Below are positions 19,494 to 26,922 of a stretch of DNA of 64,000 bases, piece after piece (the stretch's first letter is position 1; each line of letters opens with the position of its first letter). Where the stretch lies: the NCBI GenBank assembly GCA_052145115.1, contig JBKQPG010000099.1, forward strand, positions 62,001-126,000, read 5' to 3'. Position numbers and translations under genes: made by a program. This DNA is from CAIVVT01 sp052145115. GTDB lineage: Bacteria; Acidobacteriota; Terriglobia; Bryobacterales; Bryobacteraceae. A model generated the notes under the pieces. The model did not search any database, was not told the DNA's origin, and saw nothing but the letters and a program-made list of their open reading frames with translations.

Positions 19494-19880
19494 ATGAAGT
19501 CGGCGGCAATTGTCGCGCTGAGCCTCATGTTATTGGCCCCGTTTGCGCTCACCGCGCAGTACCGCCGGCGGATGATTTACGACAACAACGGCGCCGTCAC
19601 GCCCGACCCGGGCACCAACGTCACCGTCAACGTGCGGGGCGTCCTGAAGGGCCTGTCCAAGAATGAAATCCTCGTCGAGACCGACCAGGAGCATACGATC
19701 AGCCTGCGCCGCACGTCCAAGACCAAGTTCCTGCGTGAAGACAAGGCAGTGAAGGCCGACGACGTGTCTCTCGATGAGCAGGTCAACGTCGATGTGGCCC
19801 AGGACAAGGACGCCAAACTCATGGCCGTGGTAGTAAAGCTCGGCCCTCCGGGAAAGCCGGCCACGCTCAAACAACGCTGA
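19494..19880 (+). CDS. Small exported protein, DUF5666-like fold
   Basis: A 128-residue protein with a cleavable signal peptide (residues 1-22, ending LTAQ). The mature part is a single beta-rich domain with charged strands (VRGVLKGLSKNEILVETD, RRTSKTKFLRED, EQVNVDVAQDKD). This resembles the OB-like DUF5666 domains that are common in acidobacterial exported proteins. No partner is obvious. It sits between the DUF4832 gene and the duplicated leader of the sugar module. Function unknown. Confidence 0.6.
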   Translation: MKSAAIVALSLMLLAPFALTAQYRRRMIYDNNGAVTPDPGTNVTVNVRGVLKGLSKNEILVETDQEHTISLRRTSKTKFLREDKAVKADDVSLDEQVNVDVAQDKDAKLMAVVVKLGPPGKPATLKQR

Positions 19881-19922
19881 GGACTGACATTGGGACTGGT
19901 CCCCAAAGACCGGGCCGATCAG

Positions 19923-20022
19923 TGGCGCGGCCGGATGGAGCGTTTTGCCCGGAGTCCCGCCCCTGGTTGCGATAGATTGTTAGATCGCGATGTCTGAGAA
20001 AGCAGCAAAGGTAGGAGAATAG
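19923..20022 (+). promoter_or_regulatory. Leader copy A (duplicated 100-bp upstream region)
   Basis: These 100 bp immediately before the DUF1080 start codon match 22244-22343, before the second Gfo/Idh/MocA gene. By my base-by-base count there are 11 mismatches and no gaps (about 89 percent). A core dyad GCGAT-N10-ATCGC lies at 19969-19973/19984-19988 and is identical in both. AGGAGAATAG supplies the ribosome site in both copies. Confidence 0.75.
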
Positions 20023-20817
20023 ATGACCGATTTCAATCGTCGCAAGTTCCTGGGAACGGCCGCCGCATCGGCTGCGCTCACCGCCCGCGTGTTGGCTGCC
20101 CAACAGGACTCCCAACTGGAGGCTCCGTTCCGCGGCAACAAATCATGGCGACCGCTACTGAACGGCGTCGACCTGTCGGGATGGCATTCCGAACTGGGCT
20201 GGCATGGCGTCCCCGGAAGGGTCGAGTGGTTCACTACGACGGCCGTAGCGTGGTCCGGCGCCAACCCGAAAATGCTCGGGGCAACCGCTGCTCCGGGCGG
20301 CATCATAGTGAACGGCATCGAGACGCACACTACTAATCTGGTGGCCGATCGCAAGTTCGGGGATATCGAGCTATACGCCGAGTTTATGGTCTCCAAAGAC
20401 TCGAATTCCGGCGTCTACCTGCACGGCTTATATGAGGTGCAGATCCTCGACAGCTACGGTAAGCCCGAGCCGATGAAATACTTCGACGGCGGCGGCATTT
20501 ACGAGCAGGTGGACAAGAACAACAAGGGCTTCGGCGGCACGCCGCCGCGTGTCAATGCGTGCCGGCCCCCCGGGGAGTGGCAGTATTACCACATCTGGTT
20601 TCGAGCCCCCCGGTTCAATTCCGCAGGCCAGAAAACCGGAGATGCCACCTTCATAAAGGTCATCTATAACGGCCGGGTAGTGCATGAGAACGTCACCTCC
20701 GGCAGTCCTACGCGCTCCGCGCTGGAACTGCCCGAAGCGTCCGTAAACCCGATCATGCTGCAAGGCGATCACGGGCCCGTGGCTTTTCGAAATATCTACT
20801 TCAGGCCGTTGCGATAA
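20023..20817 (+). CDS. Tat-exported DUF1080 (3-keto-disaccharide hydrolase domain) protein
   Basis: A 264-residue protein with a Tat signal (NRRKFLG, then Ala-rich h-region to about residue 27). The rest is one DUF1080/3keto-disac_hyd domain, a concanavalin-like jelly roll: LLNGVDLSGWH, FGDIELYAEF, NSGVYLHGLYEVQI and the closing GPVAFRNIYFRPL are all typical. Members cleave 3-keto-glycosides. It is followed directly by two Gfo/Idh/MocA oxidoreductases and a TIM-barrel isomerase, and shares its leader with one of them, so co-regulation is likely. Substrate is unknown. Confidence 0.87.
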   Translation: MTDFNRRKFLGTAAASAALTARVLAAQQDSQLEAPFRGNKSWRPLLNGVDLSGWHSELGWHGVPGRVEWFTTTAVAWSGANPKMLGATAAPGGIIVNGIETHTTNLVADRKFGDIELYAEFMVSKDSNSGVYLHGLYEVQILDSYGKPEPMKYFDGGGIYEQVDKNNKGFGGTPPRVNACRPPGEWQYYHIWFRAPRFNSAGQKTGDATFIKVIYNGRVVHENVTSGSPTRSALELPEASVNPIMLQGDHGPVAFRNIYFRPLR

Positions 20818-20826
20818 GTGGACTCT

Positions 20827-22194
20827 ATGCCGAATCAAAATGGACTGACTCGCCGCGCTCTCATTCCCGGCGCCGCGGCTTTGATCGTCCCGCGCCGCGT
20901 TCTGGGCGGCCCGGGGTATCAGGCCCCGAGCGATACGTTGAACATCGCGGGGGTTGGCGTAGCCGGAATGGGCCGCCGCTATCTCCAGAATTGCGAGAGC
21001 GAACGCATTGTCGCGCTCTGCGATGTGGACCCTGGCTTCGCTGGCAAGGTGTTTCGCCGCTATCCCAAAGCCACCCTCTACCGCGACTTCCGCGAGATGC
21101 TCGAAAAGGAAAAGAGCATCGACGCGGTGATTGTCGCCACGCCGGATCACAATCACGCGATCGTGCAGATGGCGGCCTTGCGGATGCACAAGCATGTCTA
21201 TTCGGCCAAGCCGCTGACGCACACGCTGCACGAGGTGCGGACTGTTGCGAATGCCGCGCGCGAGGCCAAAGTGGCGACGCAAATGAGCGTGCAATCCATG
21301 GCCGGCGATGAGGCGCAATCCACGGCCGAGATCCTGTTGTCAGGCGCGATCGGTCCGGTAACGGAGGTACACATCTGGTGCGACCACCCACTCTATCCCG
21401 CCGGTCAGCAACGTCCCGCGACGAATCCCGCGCTGCCCGAAGGGATGGACTGGGATCGCTGGATCGGGCCGGCCCCGTACCGGCCGTTCCATCCGCTCTA
21501 TCATCCCTGGCTGTGGAGGTCCTGGTGGGACTTTGGGACGGGCACAATCGGCGACATGACCTGCCACGCTTTGCATGTCTTCTACCAGGCCCTTCAATTG
21601 GGTGCGCCCACAAGCGTCCACGGCAGCCGGACCAAGATGCATGGCGGCTTGTTCCAGATGCGTGCGGACGGGAGTGAAACCCTGCCTCCGCTGATCGAGA
21701 CGCCCGAATGTGAGAGCTATTCCACCATGGTCACCTGGGACTTCCCGGCGCGGGGTCAGCTCCCGCCCGTCCGCGTCCACTGGTACGACGGTGGACTGCA
21801 ACCCCATCGTCCCGTTGAGTTGGATCCTGGCACGCGGATGCCGTCTTCGGGACTGCTCTTCGCCGGATCCCAGGGCAAACTTCTGGCCGGCTATTCAGGT
21901 GGAAACAACCGCTTGCTGCCGGTCAAGCAATACCGCGATTTTCAGCCGCCGTCAAAGACGCTGCCACGCTCCACGGGACACTATCGCGAGTGGATTGAAG
22001 CTGCGAAGGGCGGTCCGCCCGCCCACTGCAACTTTGAGATCGGCAGCCGTATGACGGAGGTCGCGCTGGTCGGAACGCTCGCCGCGCGGACAGCCCGTTA
22101 CCTGGAGTGGGACAGTTCGAATCTGCGTGTGACGAATGATGCAGCCGCGAACGAGCTGGTCAATCCGCCCTATCGCCAGGGGTGGACGCTGTAG
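20827..22194 (+). CDS. Tat-exported Gfo/Idh/MocA-family oxidoreductase (AKP variant)
   Basis: A 455-residue protein. An atypical Tat signal (TRRALIPG) precedes a Rossmann domain (GVGVAGMGRRYL, then CDVDP) and the Gfo/Idh/MocA C-terminal domain. The normally conserved EKP loop reads SAKPLT, keeping the Lys and Pro but losing Glu. Trp-rich segments (WDRWIGPAPYRPFHP, WWDFGTGTIGDMTCH) are typical of the exported acidobacterial/planctomycete subgroup. It should oxidise or reduce a sugar with bound NAD(P). It begins 9 nt after the DUF1080 stop; a GTG at 20818 is an alternative start. Confidence 0.85.
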   Translation: MPNQNGLTRRALIPGAAALIVPRRVLGGPGYQAPSDTLNIAGVGVAGMGRRYLQNCESERIVALCDVDPGFAGKVFRRYPKATLYRDFREMLEKEKSIDAVIVATPDHNHAIVQMAALRMHKHVYSAKPLTHTLHEVRTVANAAREAKVATQMSVQSMAGDEAQSTAEILLSGAIGPVTEVHIWCDHPLYPAGQQRPATNPALPEGMDWDRWIGPAPYRPFHPLYHPWLWRSWWDFGTGTIGDMTCHALHVFYQALQLGAPTSVHGSRTKMHGGLFQMRADGSETLPPLIETPECESYSTMVTWDFPARGQLPPVRVHWYDGGLQPHRPVELDPGTRMPSSGLLFAGSQGKLLAGYSGGNNRLLPVKQYRDFQPPSKTLPRSTGHYREWIEAAKGGPPAHCNFEIGSRMTEVALVGTLAARTARYLEWDSSNLRVTNDAAANELVNPPYRQGWTL

Positions 22195-22243
22195 ACTGCC
22201 GCGACCGCGGTGCTGTTCGTCTGGCTTCGAGGGCCGGATGTGC

Positions 22244-22343
22244 TGGCGCGGGCGGATGGAGCGCTTGGCCCGGAGTGCTGCCCCTGTTTGCGATAGATTG
22301 TTAGATCGCTATGTCTGAGAAAGCAGCATTGCGAGGAGAATAG
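22244..22343 (+). promoter_or_regulatory. Leader copy B (duplicated 100-bp upstream region)
   Basis: This is the second copy of the leader described at 19923, ungapped, ending at the start codon at 22344. The dyad GCGAT-N10-ATCGC lies at 22290-22294/22305-22309. Its presence inside the cluster suggests a second promoter or regulator site with the same control as DUF1080. Confidence 0.75.
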
Positions 22344-23858
22344 ATGACCGAACTCAATCGACGCAACTTCGTTGGATCGGCGGCCGCATCCGCCCTTTTC
22401 AGCATCGTCCCCCGGCGTGTGTTGGGGGGCAGCGGATTCGTGGCCCCGAGTGACAAGATCACGCTGGCCCACATTGGAATGGGCGCCGAAGGTATCAGCG
22501 AACTGGGCCACCTGCTCGCCGACCCGGCGATTCAGATCGTCGCGGTCTGCGACCCCAATACGGACAGCAGCGACTACATAGAGTGGGGTAAGGGCGACAT
22601 TCGGAACCGGATACGGGACTACCTGGGCAACCCTACTTGGAGAGAAAACGACAACGGCTGTCCTGGGGGCCGCGAAGTCGGACGCGAGATCGTGGACACC
22701 TACTACGCCAACCAGAGGGGCGCGGATCACTTCAAGGCCTGCGCCGTCTACGCGGACTTTCGGGAAATGCTGGAGAAAGAGAAGGACGTCGATGCGGTCA
22801 AGATCATGACGCCCGATCATCAGCACGCCACCATCTCGATTGCGGCGATGAAGAAGGGCAAGCACGTCCTGATGCACAAACCCATCGCCAACCGGATGTA
22901 CGAAGCGAACCTGGTGATCGAGACCGCGCGTCAATCCAAGGTCGCCACGCATCTGCTGGCCTTTGGCGCCGCACCGGGCAACGGCCTCATCGCGGACAGG
23001 ATCAAAGAGGGAGTTATCGGCCAGTTGCGCGAAATTCATAACTGGACGAACCGGCCCGTCTGGCCGCAATACACGGAAATCCCCGCCGACACCCCGCCCG
23101 TCCCGAAGGGATTGGATTGGGACCTGTGGCTGGGGCCGGCTCTCGACCGCCCCTATCATCGCGACTACACGCACGGAGTGTTCCGCGGCTGGTTCGACTT
23201 CGGCGGCGGGTCAATGGCCGATATGGGCATTTACAGCCTGTGGCCTGTACTCACTGGCCTCGACCTGAGCGCGCCCGTCAGCGCCCAGGCGTGGCCGACC
23301 CACGCCTGCAACCTCGTGGAGCAGGTGAGCCGGCCCATCAGGAACGACTTTTCCTACCCGACCGCCTGTACCATTCGATTCAAGTTCGCGGCCCGGGCCG
23401 ACATGCCGGGCCTGGAGTTGTTCTGGTACGACGGCGGCATCCGGCCGCGCCTGCCCGAGGAAATCGAGGCGGCGGGCGTCGAGACCAGGCAGGAGGGCAT
23501 TCTCTTTATCGGCGACAAGGGAATGATCATGGCCGGGTACTTCGGGCAGCAGCCCCAACTCTTTGCCCAGGGGAAGCGCGAACCGCTGTTCCCGCCCCAG
23601 CCGCGGCAGACTCCACAGGAGCAATGGCGCGACCCCGTCGAGCACAACAAGATCTGGCGCACGGCGCTCCAGGGAGGCCCGCAATCCCCCGGCAGTTTCC
23701 TGAATGCTGGACCGATCTCGGATGCCGTCAACCTGGGTACCATCGCCCTGCGGACGGGCCAGAAGGTATTGTTCGACAGCAGCGAACGGAAAATCACCAA
23801 CGTCGCCGCGGCGAACAAGTATATGGTCCGCGAGTACCGAAAAGGCTGGGAGCTGTGA
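22344..23858 (+). CDS. Tat-exported Gfo/Idh/MocA-family oxidoreductase (HKP variant)
   Basis: A 504-residue protein with a Tat signal (NRRNFVG, cleavage near residue 28). The nucleotide-binding Rossmann domain (LAHIGMGAEGISELG, CDPNTDS) carries a roughly 40-residue insertion before the YADFREMLEKE segment, making it longer than the 20827 enzyme. The EKP position reads MHKPIA, so Glu is replaced by His. The C-terminal domain has RGWFDFGGGSMADMG. Its first residues copy those of the DUF1080 gene as part of the duplicated leader. Predicted periplasmic NAD(P)-linked sugar oxidoreductase. Confidence 0.86.
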   Translation: MTELNRRNFVGSAAASALFSIVPRRVLGGSGFVAPSDKITLAHIGMGAEGISELGHLLADPAIQIVAVCDPNTDSSDYIEWGKGDIRNRIRDYLGNPTWRENDNGCPGGREVGREIVDTYYANQRGADHFKACAVYADFREMLEKEKDVDAVKIMTPDHQHATISIAAMKKGKHVLMHKPIANRMYEANLVIETARQSKVATHLLAFGAAPGNGLIADRIKEGVIGQLREIHNWTNRPVWPQYTEIPADTPPVPKGLDWDLWLGPALDRPYHRDYTHGVFRGWFDFGGGSMADMGIYSLWPVLTGLDLSAPVSAQAWPTHACNLVEQVSRPIRNDFSYPTACTIRFKFAARADMPGLELFWYDGGIRPRLPEEIEAAGVETRQEGILFIGDKGMIMAGYFGQQPQLFAQGKREPLFPPQPRQTPQEQWRDPVEHNKIWRTALQGGPQSPGSFLNAGPISDAVNLGTIALRTGQKVLFDSSERKITNVAAANKYMVREYRKGWEL

Positions 23859-23879
23859 TGCAGGCGCAGGAGAATTGAA

Positions 23880-24749
23880 ATGCAGAACCTTTCGAGAAGA
23901 CAGTTTTTCACCCGCGGCGCCGCAGGCGTGACTGCGGCCGGCTATCTGTCCAACGGAGCGCTTGCGCTGAGAGCCGCTCCTCTGGGACTGCCGATCGGGT
24001 GCCAGGTGTTTCCCGTGCGGGAGCAACTTACGGCGGATTTCGCAGGCACTCTTAAGCAGATTGCCGGCCTGGGGTATCGGGTTATCGAGTTCTGTTCCCC
24101 GCCCAGCTTCGTGAAGATGGGCTTTGCCTCCTTTGTCGGGATGAAAGCCTCGGAGATTCGTGACACGATCACGGGAGCGGGTCTCCAGGTGGTGAGTTGC
24201 CACTTCCAGTTCACGGAACTCAAGGAGCATTTGGATGAGAGAATCGAGTTCGCCCGGGAGCTGGGACTGAAACAGATGGTAGTCGCGACGATTCCCCTGT
24301 GGCGCCGCGACGCAACCATGGCGGAATGGTTACAGGCGGCCGACGAGATGAACAAGCTCGGCGAACAGACGCATAAGGCAGGTATTCAGCTTGGTTACCA
24401 TAATCACAACATCGAGTTCGAGAAAATCGGCGGCGTACTCATCTTCGACGAACTAATGGCCCGGTTCGACAAGAAGCTGGTCAAGAGCCAGTTTCAAGTC
24501 GCCGACGCGTTCCGGTTAGGCTACGATCCGGTCACTTATCTCAAGAAATACTCCGGCCGCTTCCTTTCGCTTCACCTTCAGGACTGGCTGATCGCCGACA
24601 AGAAATACGTGCCGGTAGGACAGGGGTCGATCGACTGGAAGAATCTCTTCATGGCCGCAAAGGCGAGTCACTTGAAGAATTACTTTGTCGAAATGGACAT
24701 GGAAGCGCTCAAAGCCAGCTACGGCTACCTTCAGGGCCTGAAAGTATAG
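23880..24749 (+). CDS. Tat-exported sugar phosphate isomerase/epimerase-like TIM barrel
   Basis: A 289-residue xylose-isomerase-like TIM barrel (AP-endonuclease 2 superfamily) with a Tat signal (SRRQFFTRG, to about residue 36). Conserved features include LGYHNHNIEFE near residue 175 with candidate metal Glu/His ligands, QFQVADAF near 205, and LHLQDW near 238. Members include isomerases, epimerases and the hydratases and lyases of 3-keto-sugar routes. Export and neighbours favour a periplasmic role on keto-sugars rather than on phosphorylated ones. It follows the oxidoreductase by 21 bp. Confidence 0.83.
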   Translation: MQNLSRRQFFTRGAAGVTAAGYLSNGALALRAAPLGLPIGCQVFPVREQLTADFAGTLKQIAGLGYRVIEFCSPPSFVKMGFASFVGMKASEIRDTITGAGLQVVSCHFQFTELKEHLDERIEFARELGLKQMVVATIPLWRRDATMAEWLQAADEMNKLGEQTHKAGIQLGYHNHNIEFEKIGGVLIFDELMARFDKKLVKSQFQVADAFRLGYDPVTYLKKYSGRFLSLHLQDWLIADKKYVPVGQGSIDWKNLFMAAKASHLKNYFVEMDMEALKASYGYLQGLKV

Positions 24750-24975
24750 CGCTCCTATGTGTCGGCCCGTCCGGCGCTCCGCCCATGACAGAAGCGCCTT
24801 GCAACTTGCATGGAATCCGAGCGCCGGTCCGGTGCATTTCGGTTTGGGAAAGAACCCTGTGGCGGACCTGGTCGAGATCCGGTGTCCCCTTTTCCAGTTG
24901 CCGGATCCGCAGCCGACGCTGCCCAGCCGTGTCAGGTCGTCGTAGAGAGTTTTGTTGGAAACAAAAGGAAAAAAC

Positions 24976-25006
24976 TGGCGGGGACGACGGGGCTCGAACC
25001 CGAACA
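24976..25006 (-). other. tRNA 3'-end relic (T-arm, acceptor strand, CCA)
   Basis: On the minus strand these bases read as a T-arm (TCGGG-TTCGAGC-CCCG) followed by the acceptor half CGTCCCC, G and CCA. The matching 5' acceptor GGGGACG and the D and anticodon arms are absent upstream. It is the 3' third of a tRNA, as left at an att site. Confidence 0.6.
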
Positions 25007-25013
25007 GTGTGGT

Positions 25014-25127
25014 TCCGAGGATTGGCGCTCGCTGCCCTTCGTCATCACCACCGAGCAGACCCAGGAGTCCAATCTGCGCTCCGCCCTGGCCCGCATGTCG
25101 GAATTAGACTTCCTCTCCGAGCCGCCC
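25014..25127 (+). pseudogene. C-terminal fragment resembling homoserine dehydrogenase (ACT end)
   Basis: A stretch of about 38 codons reads SEDWRSLPFVITTEQTQES then SALARMSELDFLSEPP. The pattern LPFVIT-E...L..AL..(I/M)...DF..EPP resembles the extreme C-terminus of ACT-containing homoserine dehydrogenases. No upstream domain is present, and the frame runs into the tRNA relic 10 bp before it. I read it as a decayed tail left by a rearrangement. Family assignment comes from memory of the motif and is moderate. Confidence 0.4.
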
Positions 25128-25244
25128 TCGCCATGGCGATCGAGCGCGGCGTCTGAGCCCGCCGCCCGGCGAACCACAATTGCGCCCGATCGGATCGCGA
25201 AAGGCTAGCGTGACCCCTTTGCCTTTTGCAGAGCTTTCAGAGCA

Positions 25245-25273
25245 CACCCCCGGGTAGGGTCCGGGGGTGTTTT
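25245..25273 (+). terminator. Rho-independent terminator
   Basis: A 9-bp GC-rich stem (25245-25253 with 25261-25269, 7-nt loop) is followed by TTTT on the plus strand. It sits after the homoserine-dehydrogenase-like relic and between convergent units, so it could also help end the regulator gene on the minus strand. Confidence 0.65.
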
Positions 25274-25283
25274 CGCGGACGCC

Positions 25284-26663
25284 TCATGGTCCAGCCATCT
25301 GCGGCGTGACCAGGCGATGGCAGACGATTCTGGAGCCGCTGGCCGTGCCGGGCATGGTCCGGGCCTGGAGCAGGATCTCGGCATAGCGCGCGGGCGCATT
25401 GCCGGGCGCGGCGCGCAGCAGTTTCGCCAGCGCGGAGGAGAATTCCCTGCTGGTCACCATTTCGCCGGCCGCTTCCGTGGCCTCCATGGTAATGCCGGAA
25501 ATAATGACGACATAGCCGTTGGCCTTGAGATTGGGCAAAATGGCGATGTCGGCGTAGCTGGTGTCGAGGGTTGCGACATTGAGGTTCCCGCCGTAGTAGG
25601 GCTGCTCACCGGGCTTGGGCGACCGGTTCAGGAAGCGGAAAGAGCGGGTATTGGGGTCCTCTTCGATGTGGAAATTCAACTGCGGCTCAAACAACTGAAC
25701 CCACGGCAGACCGCGGCGACTGCCGATCAAGATGAAATTACCGGACTTGAACGCGCGGGTGTCCAGGTAGCGCGAATAGCGAATAACAGGCCGGGCGGGG
25801 TACTGCTCGCTCAGGCGCAGCAGGTTCGCGGCGACGTTTACATCCCCGAGGCTGGTGTACTGGCGCGCCATGATGAGCCGCAAGGCAGATTGCAGCTTGG
25901 CGTCCTCTATACGGTCAATGATCTTCGTTGCGGCGGAGCTGCCGACCAGGTCACGGATCGGGGCATCGATATGAAGAATGTCCTGCAGCATCACCAGGCA
26001 AGTATCTGCCACCACGATGGTCGGAGTCTGACCGGGAGCGAAGATCCTGGACCACAATACGTCTTCGGAAGCGGGGATTCGGTCGGCGAGAGTCGGAACC
26101 CGGGTGCGAAGCTGATCCGCCTCTTTCCAGAAATGGAACGCGACGGCCGTCAGCACCACGCACAGGATGACGAGACCGGCAACGGCCAGGCGGATCCACC
26201 CGTTGCCGGACGCAGCGCGGACCGCGGCATCGTTCCGAGCGAGCGTGGGATGCGACGGTTCCTGAGCCGGTGCTTCCGCTGAGGCGGGCGGCGCCGGCGC
26301 AGCTTGGGGCCGCGGCGAGAAGGAGGGCACATAGGAGCCTTTGGGAATCGTCAATATCAGCGGTTCTTCCAGGCCCTCGTTGGTGAAATAATCCTCCAGC
26401 TTCTTCCTCAGATGGCGGACCTGCACGCGGACGATATTGTCCTCGTTGGGATTGAAATCGGGGCGCCGCCCGAGGACATTGCAGCCCACCTCATGTTCGC
26501 CGATGGCGGTGGCGTGATCTTCCAGCGCGCGGCGCGTCAGGTAAACGAGGATATCCCGGAGCTGCGGGGCCTTGGCGAAATGCGCGCTGGAAACGATGCG
26601 CTGCAGCAACGCCCGACACTCTTCTCCCCCCAGATCGTGAGAGACTTCCGGACCGTCCGGCAC
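25284..26663 (-). CDS. Winged-helix transcriptional regulator with a transmembrane segment
   Basis: A 459-residue protein. Residues 15-115 form a winged-helix DNA-binding domain of a type common in Acidobacteria (FNPNEDNIVRVQVRHLRKKLEDYF, then a PKGSYVP wing). A Pro/Ala-rich linker follows, then one transmembrane helix (about 160-182, LAVAGLVILCVVLTAVAF) and a 270-residue periplasmic-side domain. That domain has a Rossmann-like start (TPTIVVADTCLVMLQDIL). The topology suggests a ToxR/CadC-like one-component sensor reading an extracytoplasmic signal. It is divergent from the enolase-superfamily gene at 26923, which it may control through the palindrome at 26783. Confidence 0.78.
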   Translation of the reverse strand: MPDGPEVSHDLGGEECRALLQRIVSSAHFAKAPQLRDILVYLTRRALEDHATAIGEHEVGCNVLGRRPDFNPNEDNIVRVQVRHLRKKLEDYFTNEGLEEPLILTIPKGSYVPSFSPRPQAAPAPPASAEAPAQEPSHPTLARNDAAVRAASGNGWIRLAVAGLVILCVVLTAVAFHFWKEADQLRTRVPTLADRIPASEDVLWSRIFAPGQTPTIVVADTCLVMLQDILHIDAPIRDLVGSSAATKIIDRIEDAKLQSALRLIMARQYTSLGDVNVAANLLRLSEQYPARPVIRYSRYLDTRAFKSGNFILIGSRRGLPWVQLFEPQLNFHIEEDPNTRSFRFLNRSPKPGEQPYYGGNLNVATLDTSYADIAILPNLKANGYVVIISGITMEATEAAGEMVTSREFSSALAKLLRAAPGNAPARYAEILLQARTMPGTASGSRIVCHRLVTPQMAGP

Positions 26664-26922
26664 AGCCTTAAACCACCTTCCCCCTGGCGATCAGTTCGAC
26701 CCTGGGACCAGCCTACTCCCTTAGCAGGTCAAAATCCACCCGAGTTGCCGCGTTGCAAAGCTATGATTCCCGAAGATCGTTTACGTGAATTCACGTGAGC
26801 GCCAGGTGAAGACACTGAGAAGACACTTGCCTGTTCCGGCAGGGGCGCTCAGGCTCGAAATAATCCGTCTCGTGCTCGTGACACATGAAGCGACAACGGA
26901 CCCATAGATCGAGGCTCATTGT
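26664..26922. promoter_or_regulatory. Divergent control region with a 14-bp perfect palindrome
   Basis: The region lies between the winged-helix regulator and the Tat-exported dehydratase. ACGTGAATTCACGT at 26783-26796 is fully self-complementary. It is a good operator candidate, about 120 bp from the regulator start and 127 bp from the dehydratase start. Confidence 0.5.

Larger units (their letters stand above)
24750..25283. other. Relic-bearing intergenic region
   Basis: This 534-bp stretch between the isomerase and the convergent regulator has no intact gene. It holds the tRNA 3' relic, the dehydrogenase-like tail and the terminator listed separately. I see nothing else in it. Confidence 0.6.

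Noticed and set aside
24810..25208. 132-codon plus-strand ORF
   Set aside because: It crosses the tRNA relic and the dehydrogenase-like tail; only the tail looks like former coding sequence.
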